From contig NZ_JAHYSG010000010.1 of assembly GCF_022095675.1 (NCBI RefSeq), forward strand, positions 103,788 to 167,787: a stretch of DNA of 64,000 nt, given 5' to 3'. Position 1 is the stretch's first letter; the number at the start of each line of letters is the position of its first letter. The DNA comes from Dactylosporangium sp. AC04546 (GTDB lineage Bacteria > Actinomycetota > Actinomycetes > Mycobacteriales > Micromonosporaceae). The position numbers and the translations under genes are program-made. Positions 9,162 through 18,495 of this stretch are shown here, in pieces. Under the pieces are notes generated by a model. It did no database searches. It was not told the origin of the DNA and saw only the letters and a list, made by a program, of their open reading frames with translations.

Positions 9162-9961
9162 AGCTGCGCATCGCCCTGACCGCCGCGGCGGTCGGTGTCC
9201 TCATGACCGTGACCGGCTGCGGCAGCGACGAGCCGGCCGCCAACAGCACGCCCGGCACGGCGACGTCGAGCGGCGGCAGCGGCGTCACCGGCACCGTCAA
9301 CGTCTTCGCGGCGGCCTCGCTGACCGAGTCGTTCACGAAGATCGGCAAGGACTTCGAGGCGGCGAACCCCGGCACCACGGTCAAGTTCAACTTCGCGGGC
9401 AGCTCGGCCCTGGCCACCCAGATCAACCAGGGCGCCCCGGCCGACGTGTTCGCCTCGGCCGCGCCGGCCAACATGAAGACCGTCACCGACGCCGGCAACG
9501 GCGACGGCACCCCGACCACGTTCGTCAAGAACCAGCTGGTCATCGCCGTGCCCAAGGGCAACCCGAAGGGCGTCAAGGGCCTGTCCGACCTGACCAAGCC
9601 CGGCGTGAAGGTCGCCCTGTGCGCGGAGCAGGTGCCGTGCGGCGCGGCCGCGAAGAAGGCGCTCGACGCCGCCTCGGTGAAGCTCACGCCGGTGACCCTG
9701 GAGCAGGACGTCAAGGCCGCCCTGGCCAAGGTGAAGCTCGGCGAGGTCGACGCGGCGCTGGTGTACCGCACCGACGCCAAGGTCGCTGCGAGCGACGTCG
9801 ACGGCATCGAGTTCCCCGAGTCGGCGGGCGCGATCAACGACTACCCGATCGTGGCGCTCAAGGGCGCCAAGAACGCCGCCGGCGCGAAGGCGTTCGTCGC
9901 CTACGTGCTGTCGGACAAGGGCAAGGCGGTCCTCACCGAGGCCGGCTTCCAGGCCCCGTGA
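9158..9961 (+). CDS. modA: Molybdate ABC transporter, substrate-binding lipoprotein
   Basis: 267 residues. The lipoprotein signal is KLRIALTAAAVGVLMTVTGC, with the lipobox cysteine after VTG. The mature part shows ModA landmarks: VNVFAAASLTESF, FNFAGSSALATQI, GAPADVFASA and ALVYRTDA. It binds molybdate or tungstate at the outer face of the membrane. The GTG start overlaps the regulator stop, with GAGGGA upstream. Second gene of a four-gene operon. Confidence 0.95.
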   Translation: MKLRIALTAAAVGVLMTVTGCGSDEPAANSTPGTATSSGGSGVTGTVNVFAAASLTESFTKIGKDFEAANPGTTVKFNFAGSSALATQINQGAPADVFASAAPANMKTVTDAGNGDGTPTTFVKNQLVIAVPKGNPKGVKGLSDLTKPGVKVALCAEQVPCGAAAKKALDAASVKLTPVTLEQDVKAALAKVKLGEVDAALVYRTDAKVAASDVDGIEFPESAGAINDYPIVALKGAKNAAGAKAFVAYVLSDKGKAVLTEAGFQAP

Positions 9962-9963
9962 CG

Positions 9964-10758
9964 ATGAGCAGACGCCCGGCGGGGGCTCCCGCCGGGCTCC
10001 TCGTTCCCGCCGCCGCGGGCCTGCTGTTTCTGGTACTGCCACTGGCCGGCCTGCTGATCCGGGCCCCGTGGGCGACCATGCCGGAGCGGCTGAGCGACCC
10101 CGAGGTCCTCGCCGCGCTGCGCCTGTCGCTGCTGTGCGCGACCCTGGCCACGGTGCTGTGCCTGGCGTTCGGGGTGCCGCTGGCCTGGCTGCTGGCCCGG
10201 GTCGAGTTCCCCGGCCGGCGGCTGGTCCGCGCCCTCATCACCGTCCCGCTCGTGCTGCCCCCGGTCGTCGGCGGCATCGCGCTGCTGCTGGTGTTCGGCC
10301 GCCGCGGCCTGGTCGGCGAGTGGATGGACCAGACGTTCGGCTTCTCGCTGCCGTTCACCACCACCGGCGTCGTGATCGCCGAGGCGTTCGTGGCCATGCC
10401 GTTCCTCATCATCGCCGTCGAGGGCGCCCTGCGCGGCGCCGACCGCCGCTACGAGGAGGCCGCCGCCACCCTCGGCGCCGGCCGCTGGACGACGTTCACC
10501 CACGTGACGCTGCCGCTCGTCGCGCCCGGCATCGCCGCCGGCGCCGTGCTGGGCTGGGCCCGGGCGCTCGGCGAGTTCGGCGCGACGATCACGTTCGCCG
10601 GCAACTATCCCGGCGTCACCCAGACGATGCCGCTCGCGGTGTACCAGACCATGGAGGGCGGCGACCTCGACGGCGCCGTCGTGCTGAGCCTCGTGCTGCT
10701 CATCGTGTCCGTGGCCATCCTCGCCGGGCTGCGCGACCGCTGGATCACCGCCCCATGA
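9964..10758 (+). CDS. modB: Molybdate ABC transporter permease
   Basis: 264 residues with six predicted membrane spans, beginning GLLVPAAAGLLFLVLPLAGLL. The cytoplasmic EAA loop (YEEAAATLGAGRWTTF) and the Asp/Gly-rich ARALGEFGATITFAGN segment are typical of ModB. An in-frame GTG at 9958, overlapping the modA stop, is an alternative start. The stop overlaps the ATG of modC (ATGA), so production is coupled. Confidence 0.94.
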   Translation: MSRRPAGAPAGLLVPAAAGLLFLVLPLAGLLIRAPWATMPERLSDPEVLAALRLSLLCATLATVLCLAFGVPLAWLLARVEFPGRRLVRALITVPLVLPPVVGGIALLLVFGRRGLVGEWMDQTFGFSLPFTTTGVVIAEAFVAMPFLIIAVEGALRGADRRYEEAAATLGAGRWTTFTHVTLPLVAPGIAAGAVLGWARALGEFGATITFAGNYPGVTQTMPLAVYQTMEGGDLDGAVVLSLVLLIVSVAILAGLRDRWITAP

Positions 10759-11798
10759 CCGCACCGTTGCTCGACGCGCACCTGGTCGTCGACCGCGGCA
10801 CGTTCCGCCTCGACATCGACCTGCGCATCGCCGCCGGCGAGGTCGTCGCGCTGCTCGGCCCGAACGGCGCCGGCAAGACCACCGCCCTGCGCGCCCTCGC
10901 CGGGCTCCAGCCGCTGAGCACCGGCCACGTCCGCATCGGCGGCGACGACGTGACGCGGGTCGCGCCGGAGCGCCGCCCGATCGGCGTCGTCTTCCAGGAC
11001 TACCTGCTGTTCCCGCACCTCACCGCGCTGGACAACGTGGCGTTCGGCCCGCGCCGGCACGGCCTGCACCGCAGGGCCGCCCGCGCGCAGGCGGAGGCCT
11101 GGCTGGCCCGCGTCGGCCTGGCCGAGCACGCCCGCCGCAAGCCCCGCCAGCTCTCCGGCGGCCAGGCCCAGCGGGTCGCGCTGGCCCGCGCGCTGGCCGT
11201 CGACCCCGTCCTGCTGCTGCTCGACGAGCCCCTGGCGGCCCTGGACGCCCGCACCCGGCTGGAGACCCGCGCCGAGCTGCACCGCCACCTGGCCGACCAC
11301 CCCGGCGCGACCCTGCTGGTCACGCACGACCCGCTCGACGCCCTGGTCCTGGCCGACCGCCTGGTCATCGTCGAGGACGGCCGCGTGGTCCAGGACGGCG
11401 ACGCCGCGGCCGTGACCGCCCGCCCCCGCACCGACTACGTGGCCCGCCTGGTGGGCCTCAACCTGTACCGCGGCCACGCCGACGGCACGGCCGTCGAGCT
11501 GCCGGGCGGCTTCACCCTGACCTGCGACGACCGCCTCCAGGGCGACGCGTTCGTGGTCTTCCGCCCGGCGGCGGTGGCGCTGCACCCGCACCAGCCGGAC
11601 GGCAGCCCCCGCAACACCTGGCCGGCGACGATCGCCGGCATCCAGCGCCACGGCGACAACCTCCGCGTCCAGCTGGACGGCCCGATCCCGGCGTTCGCCG
11701 ACATCACCCCGGCCGCCGCCGCCCACCTCGACCTGGCCCCGGGCCGGGAGATCTGGGCCGCGGTGAAGGCCACCGAGACCCACGCCTACCCCGCCTGA
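10755..11798 (+). CDS. modC: Molybdate ABC transporter ATP-binding protein
   Basis: 347 residues. The ATPase domain has Walker A (LLGPNGAGKTTAL), a Q-loop in VVFQDYLLFPHLTAL, the LSGGQAQRVALARAL signature, Walker B (LLLLDEPLAALD) and the switch His in LLVTHDPLDAL. The C-terminal 100 residues form a MOP/TOBE-like domain (VFRPAAVALHPH... WPATIAGIQRHGDNLRVQL) that senses substrate in ModC. Last gene of the mod operon. Confidence 0.95.
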   Translation: MTAPLLDAHLVVDRGTFRLDIDLRIAAGEVVALLGPNGAGKTTALRALAGLQPLSTGHVRIGGDDVTRVAPERRPIGVVFQDYLLFPHLTALDNVAFGPRRHGLHRRAARAQAEAWLARVGLAEHARRKPRQLSGGQAQRVALARALAVDPVLLLLDEPLAALDARTRLETRAELHRHLADHPGATLLVTHDPLDALVLADRLVIVEDGRVVQDGDAAAVTARPRTDYVARLVGLNLYRGHADGTAVELPGGFTLTCDDRLQGDAFVVFRPAAVALHPHQPDGSPRNTWPATIAGIQRHGDNLRVQLDGPIPAFADITPAAAAHLDLAPGREIWAAVKATETHAYPA

Positions 11799-11857
11799 AG
11801 ACGCTGCCTAGGTGACAAGGCCTGGGTGGCAGCGGCCGTAGCAGGGGTTCCCGGCCG

Positions 11858-12346
11858 TCACAACGACGGTTCCCCCGAAACGAGACCGGCTTCGGCGCAC
11901 ATCGCCAGCACCTCGCGGACCGTGGCCACCATCGCGTCGACGGTGCGCTGCTCGTCGGCGGTGCCCTTGGCGGCCTGGGCGGCCTTCGTCTGCTCGAGAA
12001 GCCGCTTGCCTACCGCGGCCAGCGCGTTGTTGCGCGACCCGGCCGCCATTTCCGCCTTGGTGATCACCTCCTCCGGGTCACGCATCTTCTTGCCCGCGAA
12101 GTAGATCCCCCTGCAGGCCGCGCCGGCCACGAAGTCGTCCTGCATCGCCATACCGGCCGCCGACGGGCTGCTCGCGGCCGCCGACGAGCTGCTCTCTGCG
12201 GCCGACTGGGTCTGGGACTGCGACTGGGCCGGTTGCGCCGTCGGCTCCCCGGCCGGGGCCGAATCCTCCGCGCAGCCGCCGACGGCCAGCAGGGCAGCGA
12301 TCGCAACACCGAGAACACGCACTCTCACGATCGATGAGGATGCCAC
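11858..12346 (-). CDS. Putative lipoprotein, small helical
   Basis: 162 residues. The N-terminus VRVLGVAIAALLAVGGC is a lipoprotein signal. A 45-residue Ser/Gln/Ala-rich linker follows (QPAQSQSQTQSAAESSSS), then a compact helical domain with two Cys (GAACRGIYFAGKK and VLAMCAEAGLV) that could form a disulfide. I do not recognise the family. The GTG six codons downstream of the ATG is an equally good start. Monocistronic. Confidence 0.55.
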   Translation of the reverse strand: MASSSIVRVRVLGVAIAALLAVGGCAEDSAPAGEPTAQPAQSQSQTQSAAESSSSAAASSPSAAGMAMQDDFVAGAACRGIYFAGKKMRDPEEVITKAEMAAGSRNNALAAVGKRLLEQTKAAQAAKGTADEQRTVDAMVATVREVLAMCAEAGLVSGEPSL

Positions 12347-12407
12347 ATCCCGCGCCGGCGGCGTGTCCCGCGAGCGCGCGGTGATCGCCGCTGGCGCGTT
12401 GCACTGC

Positions 12408-12980
12408 CTAGGCGCGGGTGGCGGTCACGGCGACCGCCTTGCCGTGGAAGTCGTGGCCCGTGCAGCGCAGTGTGCGGCCGTCCCACGTCGCGGGGAGGAC
12501 CTGCTGGGCCGTGCCCATCGACCACTGCACGTCCGCCGACGCGCTGGCCGGCACGTCCGCCGGCAGCCCGCTGCCCGTGAACGGCTCGCCGTACGTCGCC
12601 AGCCAGGTCTGGGTCGGCTCGTCCCAGTACTCGATGCCGTGGACGCGGACCTGGCCGGCCGAGAGCGCGTACTCGCCGCGGGTCTTGGTCTTGCCCAGCA
12701 GGCCCGGGTCGGCGGTGAAGCGGCCGGCGTCCACCGTGAGGCGGCCGGCGTCGACCTTCGGCTGGGCCAGCGTGCCGCCGGTGAGCACGACGCTGACGTC
12801 CCAGGTGCCCTTCGCGAACACGTCCAGGGCGAGCCGGGCGACGCCGCCCTCCGCGCCACCGGCCGCTTCCTTGCCCGAGCAGGCGGCGGTCAGGGCGGCG
12901 AGCACGCCGAGGGCGCCGTACCGCAGTGCGGTCCGGCGCCCGACGACCGAGGCGAACGTGCGGAACTCAGGCAGCACCAT
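12408..12980 (-). CDS. Putative secreted lipoprotein, function unknown
   Basis: 190 residues. The N-terminus has paired arginines (GRRTALRYGALGVLAALTAAC), resembling a Tat-type lipoprotein signal. The mature region is beta-rich and begins LALDVFAKGTWDVSVVLTGG. Many Val/Thr strands and a final TWDGRTLRCTGHDFHGKAV suggest a beta-barrel or sandwich. I cannot place it in a family. It is followed in the same orientation by the broken alpha/beta hydrolase gene. Confidence 0.55.
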   Translation of the reverse strand: MVLPEFRTFASVVGRRTALRYGALGVLAALTAACSGKEAAGGAEGGVARLALDVFAKGTWDVSVVLTGGTLAQPKVDAGRLTVDAGRFTADPGLLGKTKTRGEYALSAGQVRVHGIEYWDEPTQTWLATYGEPFTGSGLPADVPASASADVQWSMGTAQQVLPATWDGRTLRCTGHDFHGKAVAVTATRA

Positions 12981-13026
12981 TCCTCCATCGCTGTCGATCG
13001 ACAGGGAGTGACGCTCATGTATACCA

Positions 13027-13950
13027 TCACGGAACGGTTCCGGCGGGCCCTCCGGCGGTGATGGCGTCGCGAAGGTTCTGCGCCGCGTCGGGGGCCAGCA
13101 GGTAACCGGCGCGGATGTTCGCCAGGTCCGCGCGCACGACCTGGGCCACGTAGTCGGCGCGGTTGCGGTACAGCTCCCGCAGGACCGGAGGGTCGAACGG
13201 CTGGTGCGTGCCGAACAGGCGGCAGAACGACTCGCCCGCGTTGTCGCCGGTGTTCAGCGCGGTCGGCGCGGCGACCTGCGAGAGGCGGATGCCGCCCAGG
13301 GCCAGGCCGTGCTCGTCGCGGGCCTTGGTGCCGTCCGCCGCGAACCGCAGCGGCGGCGCGGACGGGGGCGGGGTGCCGGTGCGGACCCAGCGGATCAGGT
13401 GGGCGTACGCAGCCGCCGTGACGTGGTCCATCGGGACCCGGCTGAACGGCGGGGCCGCGCAGGTGTAGGTGGGCGCGGCGCCGAGGTCGCGGACGGAGAT
13501 CGGGCCGCGGTACTGCTGGCCGCGCCAGCCGGAGTGGGCGGCGCCGGCGACCTCCCAGCGGCGGTACGCCGGGGTGTCGGGCAGCCGGTCGGCCGTGCGC
13601 ACGTCGGTCTCCGAGAGCAGCTGGAAGACCGGCTCCGGGCCACGGCGGGCCGGCGCCGAGCCGACGACGAACGCGTAGCCGTCGAAGACGGGCCGCACCT
13701 GGGGCAGGATGCTCTGGTAGTACACCGTCATCCGGGCGGCCGACTGGGACGCGCCGATCGCCAGGACCGTGCGGGCGCCGAGCCGCCGCTGCGCGACCGC
13801 CCGCTAGGTGTCCCGCACGTCGGCCGCGGTGCGCTCACCCGGCCACGCGCCCGGGATCGTGCTCACCTCCGGGCCGCCGGACGCTTGCGCCGGGTCCGGG
13901 AGCAGGGTCAGGAGCAGCACCGCCGTGACGGCCACGATCCATCCGCGCAT
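13027..13950 (-). pseudogene. Alpha/beta hydrolase (Abhydrolase_10-like), internally deleted
   Basis: From 13950 the frame encodes a signal peptide (MRGWIVAVTAVLLLTLL) and a mature start of about 27 residues ending ERTAADVRDT, then TAG at 13804-13806. The same frame continues with RLGARTVLAIGASQSAARM, which holds the nucleophile elbow GASQS, and then MTVYYQSILPQVRPVFDGY to a normal C-terminus at 13027. Intact members have well over 100 residues between the signal peptide region and the nucleophile elbow; here that part is missing. The gene has therefore lost an internal segment and gained a stop. No start codon precedes the 3' part except ATG 13731, which is after the nucleophile. Confidence 0.75.
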
Positions 13951-15292
13951 GGGGCAACCCTGCCCTCGCGGGCGCCTCCCGCGCATCGGCAATATCACCG
14001 GTTGTCGATGACCCCCACCACCACAGCAGTACCGTGGGGATCGCCACCGCGGCGGTGCAGACCGCGAAGGCCGGATCGTCGGCGCCCGCGAACAGCGCCA
14101 GCCGGTCCACCGGCACGCCGGCGAGCGCGGCCATCCGCTCCAGCGACGGGTTGGTGGTGTCCGACACCCAGTGGAACCGCTCCAGGGGGTGCACGTCGGA
14201 GAGCAGGGCCAGGACGTAGCCGTAGGCGGCGGCGAGCGCGGCGGCCGCCCGCAGCCACAGGCCGGGCACGCGCTGCAGGAGCACCCCGACGTAGTACGCG
14301 AGCAGCGGGGTGCAGACGGCGAGCAGCCGACCGGGCGGGCTGAAGCCACCGGGCCAGTTCGGGTAGGTGGCGATGATCAGGCAGTACGGCAGCGTCGCCG
14401 TCAGCAGGACCGCGTTCACCCGCCGGGTGGTGAGCAGCGCCCCCGCGCCGGCCAGCACCAGCAGCGGGAAGTTCGGCGCCGTGCCGAAGCGGCCGTCGAA
14501 GGCCAGATAGGCCAGGCCCCGCAGCGGGTTGAGCCGCAGCAGGCCCTCGCCGAGCGCGTCGGTGCTGCCCGGGGCCGGGCTCAGCGAGCGGTACATCGCC
14601 CAGTTGAACGCCTCGAGCCCTCCGCTGAGCAGGACGAGCGGGATCAGGGCGGCCCACTGCCTCCTGACCACGAACAGCACCCCGAACAGCACCGGGAAGA
14701 TGGCGTACCTGCCGTGCACCCACGGCAGGTAGCCGATGCCGGCACCGGCCAGCAGCACGCGCCACGGGGCCGCGCCGCGGTCCAGCACGACGCGGGTGGC
14801 ATAGACGACGGCCAACATCCCCAGCGGCTCGACGAAGAGCATCGGCGCATAGACGTACAGCGGCGAGCCGGCCACGAACAGCCCCGCGACGAGCGTGGCC
14901 ACACCGGCCCCGAGGCCGAGGTCGCGCTGGAGGCGGTACACGTTGAGCACGGTGAGCAGCGCCGCGGCCAGGATCACCAGGTGCGCGCCGAGGCGGCCGA
15001 GCAGCAGGAACGGCAGCGCGAACAGCAGCGGCGCACCCACGTTGTGGAACGGCACCGGCCGCCCGCCGACGACGGCCACGTGCGCGTCGATGGGGCTCGG
15101 GAAGTACTCCCGGTAGTCCTCGTTCGCGTAGACGGGCGTCGGGTCGAAGGTGTGGTACTTTCCGATCGCCTGGGCGAGGGCGAGGTAGTGCGGCTCGTCC
15201 CCCATCGGCTGGCCGGGCAGCCGCAGGAGCAGGCCGGCACCGAACACGACGGCGGCCAGCGCGACCAGGAGCGCCTCACGACGGGTCCACAT
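13835..15292 (-). CDS. GT-C-like multi-spanning membrane protein
   Basis: About 485 residues with roughly ten membrane spans. An early loop has GDEPHYLALAQAI; an acidic DE pair in the first external loop is typical of GT-C glycosyltransferases that use lipid-linked sugar donors. Further spans follow, such as LLFALPFLLLGRLGAHLVILAAALL. The last 40 or so residues (ARAGLPHARMDRGRHGG) overlap the 5' end of the hydrolase remnant in another frame and look non-native, so the true end may have been altered by the rearrangement there. Donor and acceptor are unknown. ATG 15292 is preferred over GTG 15298. Confidence 0.7.
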   Translation of the reverse strand: MWTRREALLVALAAVVFGAGLLLRLPGQPMGDEPHYLALAQAIGKYHTFDPTPVYANEDYREYFPSPIDAHVAVVGGRPVPFHNVGAPLLFALPFLLLGRLGAHLVILAAALLTVLNVYRLQRDLGLGAGVATLVAGLFVAGSPLYVYAPMLFVEPLGMLAVVYATRVVLDRGAAPWRVLLAGAGIGYLPWVHGRYAIFPVLFGVLFVVRRQWAALIPLVLLSGGLEAFNWAMYRSLSPAPGSTDALGEGLLRLNPLRGLAYLAFDGRFGTAPNFPLLVLAGAGALLTTRRVNAVLLTATLPYCLIIATYPNWPGGFSPPGRLLAVCTPLLAYYVGVLLQRVPGLWLRAAAALAAAYGYVLALLSDVHPLERFHWVSDTTNPSLERMAALAGVPVDRLALFAGADDPAFAVCTAAVAIPTVLLWWWGSSTTGDIADAREAPARAGLPHARMDRGRHGGAAPDPAPGPGASVRRPGGEHDPGRVAG

Positions 15293-15404
15293 GGGCACCC
15301 AGCGTCACGACCGGGCCGTCCGGCGGGCGTCAGTGATCTTCTGACGCCGCCCTTACCTTCCGGCTGGCATGCTGGGGCGGCGACACGACTGGGAGGTGGG
15401 CCGC

Positions 15405-16070
15405 ATGCGCGTGCTCGTGGCCGACGACGAGCGGCTGATGGCCGACATGATCGGGGCCGGGCTGCGCCGCCAGGCGATGGCGGTCGACGTCTGCTACGAC
15501 GGTGACGGCGCGGTCGAACGGCTCGGCGTCAACCGGTACGACGTGGCGGTCCTGGACCGCGACATGCCCGGCCGCACCGGCGACGAGGTGTGCCGGTGGC
15601 TGGTCGGCGCCGGCGTCGGCACCCGGGTGCTGCTGCTCACCGCGGCCGCCGGCATCCGCGACCGGGTCGAGGGCCTCGGGCTCGGCGCCGACGACTACCT
15701 CACCAAGCCGTTCGCGTTCGCCGAGCTCGTCGCCCGGATCCAGGCGCTCGGGCGGCGGTCGGTGGCGGCGGTACCGCCGGTGCTGGAGTGCGACGGGTTC
15801 GTGCTCGACGCCGGCCGGCACACCGCGCTGCGCGACGGGCGGGTCCTCACCCTCACCCCGAAGGAGTTCGCGGTCGCCCACGTGCTGCTGCGCGCCGCCG
15901 GCCGCGTGGTCAGCGCCGAGGAGCTGCTGGAACAGGCCTGGGACGAGCACACCGACCCGTTCAGCCACGTCGTGCGGGTCACCGTCATGACGCTGCGGCG
16001 CAAGCTCGGCGACCCGCCGCTCATCCACACCCTGCCGCGGGCCGGCTACCGGCTCGGGCCGGCCGCGTGA
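15405..16070 (+). CDS. OmpR-family response regulator
   Basis: 221 residues. The receiver domain has the acidic pair in VLVADDERL, the phospho-acceptor Asp in VAVLDRDMPG, Thr in LLLTAA and Lys in LTKPF. The C-terminal winged helix is seen in LTPKEFAVAHVLL and VTVMTLRRKLGDPPLIHTLPRAGYRL. ATG 15405 is preceded by GGGAGG. Its stop overlaps the GTG of the sensor kinase gene, so the pair is coupled. Confidence 0.93.
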   Translation: MRVLVADDERLMADMIGAGLRRQAMAVDVCYDGDGAVERLGVNRYDVAVLDRDMPGRTGDEVCRWLVGAGVGTRVLLLTAAAGIRDRVEGLGLGADDYLTKPFAFAELVARIQALGRRSVAAVPPVLECDGFVLDAGRHTALRDGRVLTLTPKEFAVAHVLLRAAGRVVSAEELLEQAWDEHTDPFSHVVRVTVMTLRRKLGDPPLIHTLPRAGYRLGPAA

Positions 16071-17158
16071 ACGCGTCGCCGCGCCGGCGGCTGCTGCTGG
16101 TCGTCGCCGGTGCCCTGGCCGCGGGGTACTTCCTCAACGACCTCGTCGACGAGCACGCGCTCACCCCGACCACCATCTTCTTCCTCGACGGCGCCTGCGG
16201 CGCGGTCGGCGGCACCTCATGCCTGACCCTGCGCGACGACTTCACCTGGCTGCTGCCCCTCGTGCTGGGCACGCTCCTCGGCGGGGTGGTGTGGCTGGCT
16301 GCCGCCCGGTCGGCTGCGACCTGGGTGCTGCGGCCGCTGCACGACCTGGTGCCGGTGCTCGCCCAGGCCGGCCCGCAGAACCTCGGCCACCGCATCCGGG
16401 CCGGCTCCCGGGCCGGCTCCCGGGGCGTCGACGACGAGTTCCTCCGGCTGTGCCGGGCCGTCGACGCCATGATGGACCGGATCATGGCCGCCTACGACCA
16501 CCAGCGCCGGTTCGCCGCCAACGCCTCCCACGAGCTGCGCACCCCGCTCGCGGTGCAGCGCACGCTCATCGAGGTCGGGATGGCCCAGCCGCTCACCGAG
16601 GAGCAGGTCCGGCTGCTCACCGCGCAGCTGCTGCAGACCAACGAGCGCAACGAGCGGCTCGTCGAGGGGCTGCTCGTGCTCAGCGAGGCCGACCAGGGCC
16701 TCGCCGTGCGCACCCCGCAGCGCCTCGACGAGATCGTGTCGGCGGTCGCCGCCGCGCACCGCTCCCGAGCTCTTGCGGCCGGACTGCGGCTCACGGTCAA
16801 GCTGCACGCCCGGACGGTCGAGGGCGAGCGGGTGCTCCTGGAGCGGCTCGTCACGAACCTGGTGCAGAACGCGGTGAAGTACAACACCGACGGCGGCTCG
16901 GTCGCCGTCACCGTCGGCGCGGGCAACCCGGCCCTGACCGTCACCAACACCGGGCCGCCGGTGCCGCCCGACCAGGTCGACGCGCTGTTCGAGCCGTTCA
17001 AGCGGCTCGCCGGCGACCGGATCGACCACAGCGGCGGCGCCGGGCTGGGCCTGGCCATCGCGCGGTCGATCACGCGTGCCCACGACGGCACCATCACCGC
17101 CATCGCGCAGGACGACGGCGGCCTGCGGGTCGAGGTACGACTCCCGGCGACGAAGTAG
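16067..17158 (+). CDS. Sensor histidine kinase
   Basis: 363 residues. Two membrane spans (LLLVVAGALAAGYFL and LLPLVLGTLLGGVVWLAAA) flank a short external loop of about 55 residues with two Cys (DGACGAVGGTSCLTL). A HAMP-like region, the H-box FAANASHELRTPLAVQR, N-box NLVQNAVKYNTDGG and G-box GGAGLGLAIARSI follow. The small Cys-containing sensor loop is the likely input domain; the signal is unknown. It phosphorylates the regulator encoded just upstream. Confidence 0.93.
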   Translation: MNASPRRRLLLVVAGALAAGYFLNDLVDEHALTPTTIFFLDGACGAVGGTSCLTLRDDFTWLLPLVLGTLLGGVVWLAAARSAATWVLRPLHDLVPVLAQAGPQNLGHRIRAGSRAGSRGVDDEFLRLCRAVDAMMDRIMAAYDHQRRFAANASHELRTPLAVQRTLIEVGMAQPLTEEQVRLLTAQLLQTNERNERLVEGLLVLSEADQGLAVRTPQRLDEIVSAVAAAHRSRALAAGLRLTVKLHARTVEGERVLLERLVTNLVQNAVKYNTDGGSVAVTVGAGNPALTVTNTGPPVPPDQVDALFEPFKRLAGDRIDHSGGAGLGLAIARSITRAHDGTITAIAQDDGGLRVEVRLPATK

Positions 17159-17179
17159 GGCCCGGCGAGCCCTGACGCG

Positions 17180-17620
17180 TCAGCGCTCGAGCTCCTCGGC
17201 CAGTGCCACGATGATGCCCTCGGGGCCGCGGACGTAGCAGAGCTTGTACAGGTCCTCGTACTGCACGACCTCGCCGACGAGTTCCGAGCCGCGCTCCCGG
17301 AGACCGGCGACGGCGGCGTCGATGTCGTCGACGGCGAACATGATGCGGCGGATGCCCAGCGCGTTCGCCGGCGGGTTCGCCGGGCCGCCGCTGACCGCCG
17401 CCGGGGAGTGGAACTGCATCAGCTCGAGCCGGCCGTGGCCGTCCGGGGTGCGCATCATGGCGACGTCGAGTGCCATGTCGTCGAGCCCGACGACCCGCTC
17501 CGCCCAGCGGCCCTGCACCGGCCCCCGCCCCTCCAGCTCCATGCCGAGTCCGGCGAAGAACGCGACCCCGGCGTCGAGGTCCTCGAAGACGATGCCGACG
17601 TTGTCCATCCTGGTGATCAT
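17180..17620 (-). CDS. VOC-family (glyoxalase-like) protein
   Basis: 146 residues made of two beta-alpha-beta-beta-beta modules, beginning MITRMDNVGIVFEDLDAGVAFFAGLG and ending YVRGPEGIIVALAEELE. The terminal Glu in the last strand could be a metal ligand. LELMQFHSP and IRRIMFAVDDIDAAVAGL mark the domain halves. The substrate is unknown. Convergent with the kinase gene. Confidence 0.85.
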   Translation of the reverse strand: MITRMDNVGIVFEDLDAGVAFFAGLGMELEGRGPVQGRWAERVVGLDDMALDVAMMRTPDGHGRLELMQFHSPAAVSGGPANPPANALGIRRIMFAVDDIDAAVAGLRERGSELVGEVVQYEDLYKLCYVRGPEGIIVALAEELER

Positions 17621-17711
17621 CGTGGCTCACTCCCTGTCCGTCGTGCCAGTCGTACCCGGGACGGAGCCGGCGGAACGTTCTCGACAATGGCCCCGGCCGT
17701 ACGCTGCGGGC

Positions 17712-18495
17712 GTGGCGTTGACGGCGTACGAGCGTGGGCTGCTCGCGGTGCAGCGGCGGGACCTCGAGGCGGGGCGGGCGTTGCTGGAGGAGGCCGGCGA
17801 CCACGCCGCAGCGCTGCTGCTGCTCGGGCAGATCGGGTCTGACCCCGCCTGCTACGAGCGGGCGGCGGCGCTCGGCAGCGCGACGGCGGCGTACAACCTC
17901 GGGGCCGTCGCCGCGAACGAGGAGCGCTACACGGACGCGCTGCGCTGGTACGCCCGGTCCGCCGAGCTCGGCGACACCGGCGCGCTGCGCATGCTCGGGG
18001 CGATGCACGCCACCGGGCAGGGCACCGCGGCCGACGACGCCGAGGCCGAACGGCTGTGGCTCGCCGCGGCCGGGGCCGGGGACACGCAGGCGCTGCTCGA
18101 CCTGGGCGTGCTGCACCTGCACCACCGCGACGACCCGGTGACGGGCACGTCGTGGCTGCTGCAGGCGGCCAAGCCTGTTCGCCGCCGCCTGCTGGCACCG
18201 CGACGGCTTCGGCGGCCCGGTCGACCTGGTCCAGGCGCTGCGGTGGTACCTGAAGATGCTCGACGCGGGCAGCGGCGACGGCATCCACGAGGCCCTGAAG
18301 ATCGTCCCCCGGATGACGGACGACGAGATCCACGAGGCCGGCCGCCAGGCGGGCAGGATCCTCGACGCCGAGGTCTTCATCGCCCAGCGCCGCGACACCC
18401 CTGACCGAGCCGAGGCGATCGCCGCAGGCGCACCGGTAGCGGCGTCCACCTGGTCAGCAGGTGCTCAACTCATCTCCGACGGGCGTGGGTCGTAG
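17712..18495 (+). pseudogene. Sel1/TPR-repeat protein with one frameshift
   Basis: Starts at GTG 17712 (VALTAYERGLLAVQRRD) and shows Sel1-type repeats: GSATAAYNLGAVAANEERY, ALRWYARSAELGDTGALRM and LWLAAAGAGDTQALLDLG. Near 18170 the frame breaks after TSWLLQAAK. The continuation is one base out of phase (SLFAAACWHRDGFGG, then DLVQALRWYLKMLDAGSGDG to the end at 18495). Removing one base from the AAG at 18171 would restore a 260-residue protein. Either a sequencing error or a recent mutation. Function unknown; Sel1 proteins are usually scaffolds. Its 3' end overlaps the convergent ATPase gene by about 30 bases. Confidence 0.75.

Noticed and set aside
13010..13062. Short plus-strand peptide MYTITERFRRALRR
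   Set aside because: Only 14 codons and no ribosome-site evidence.
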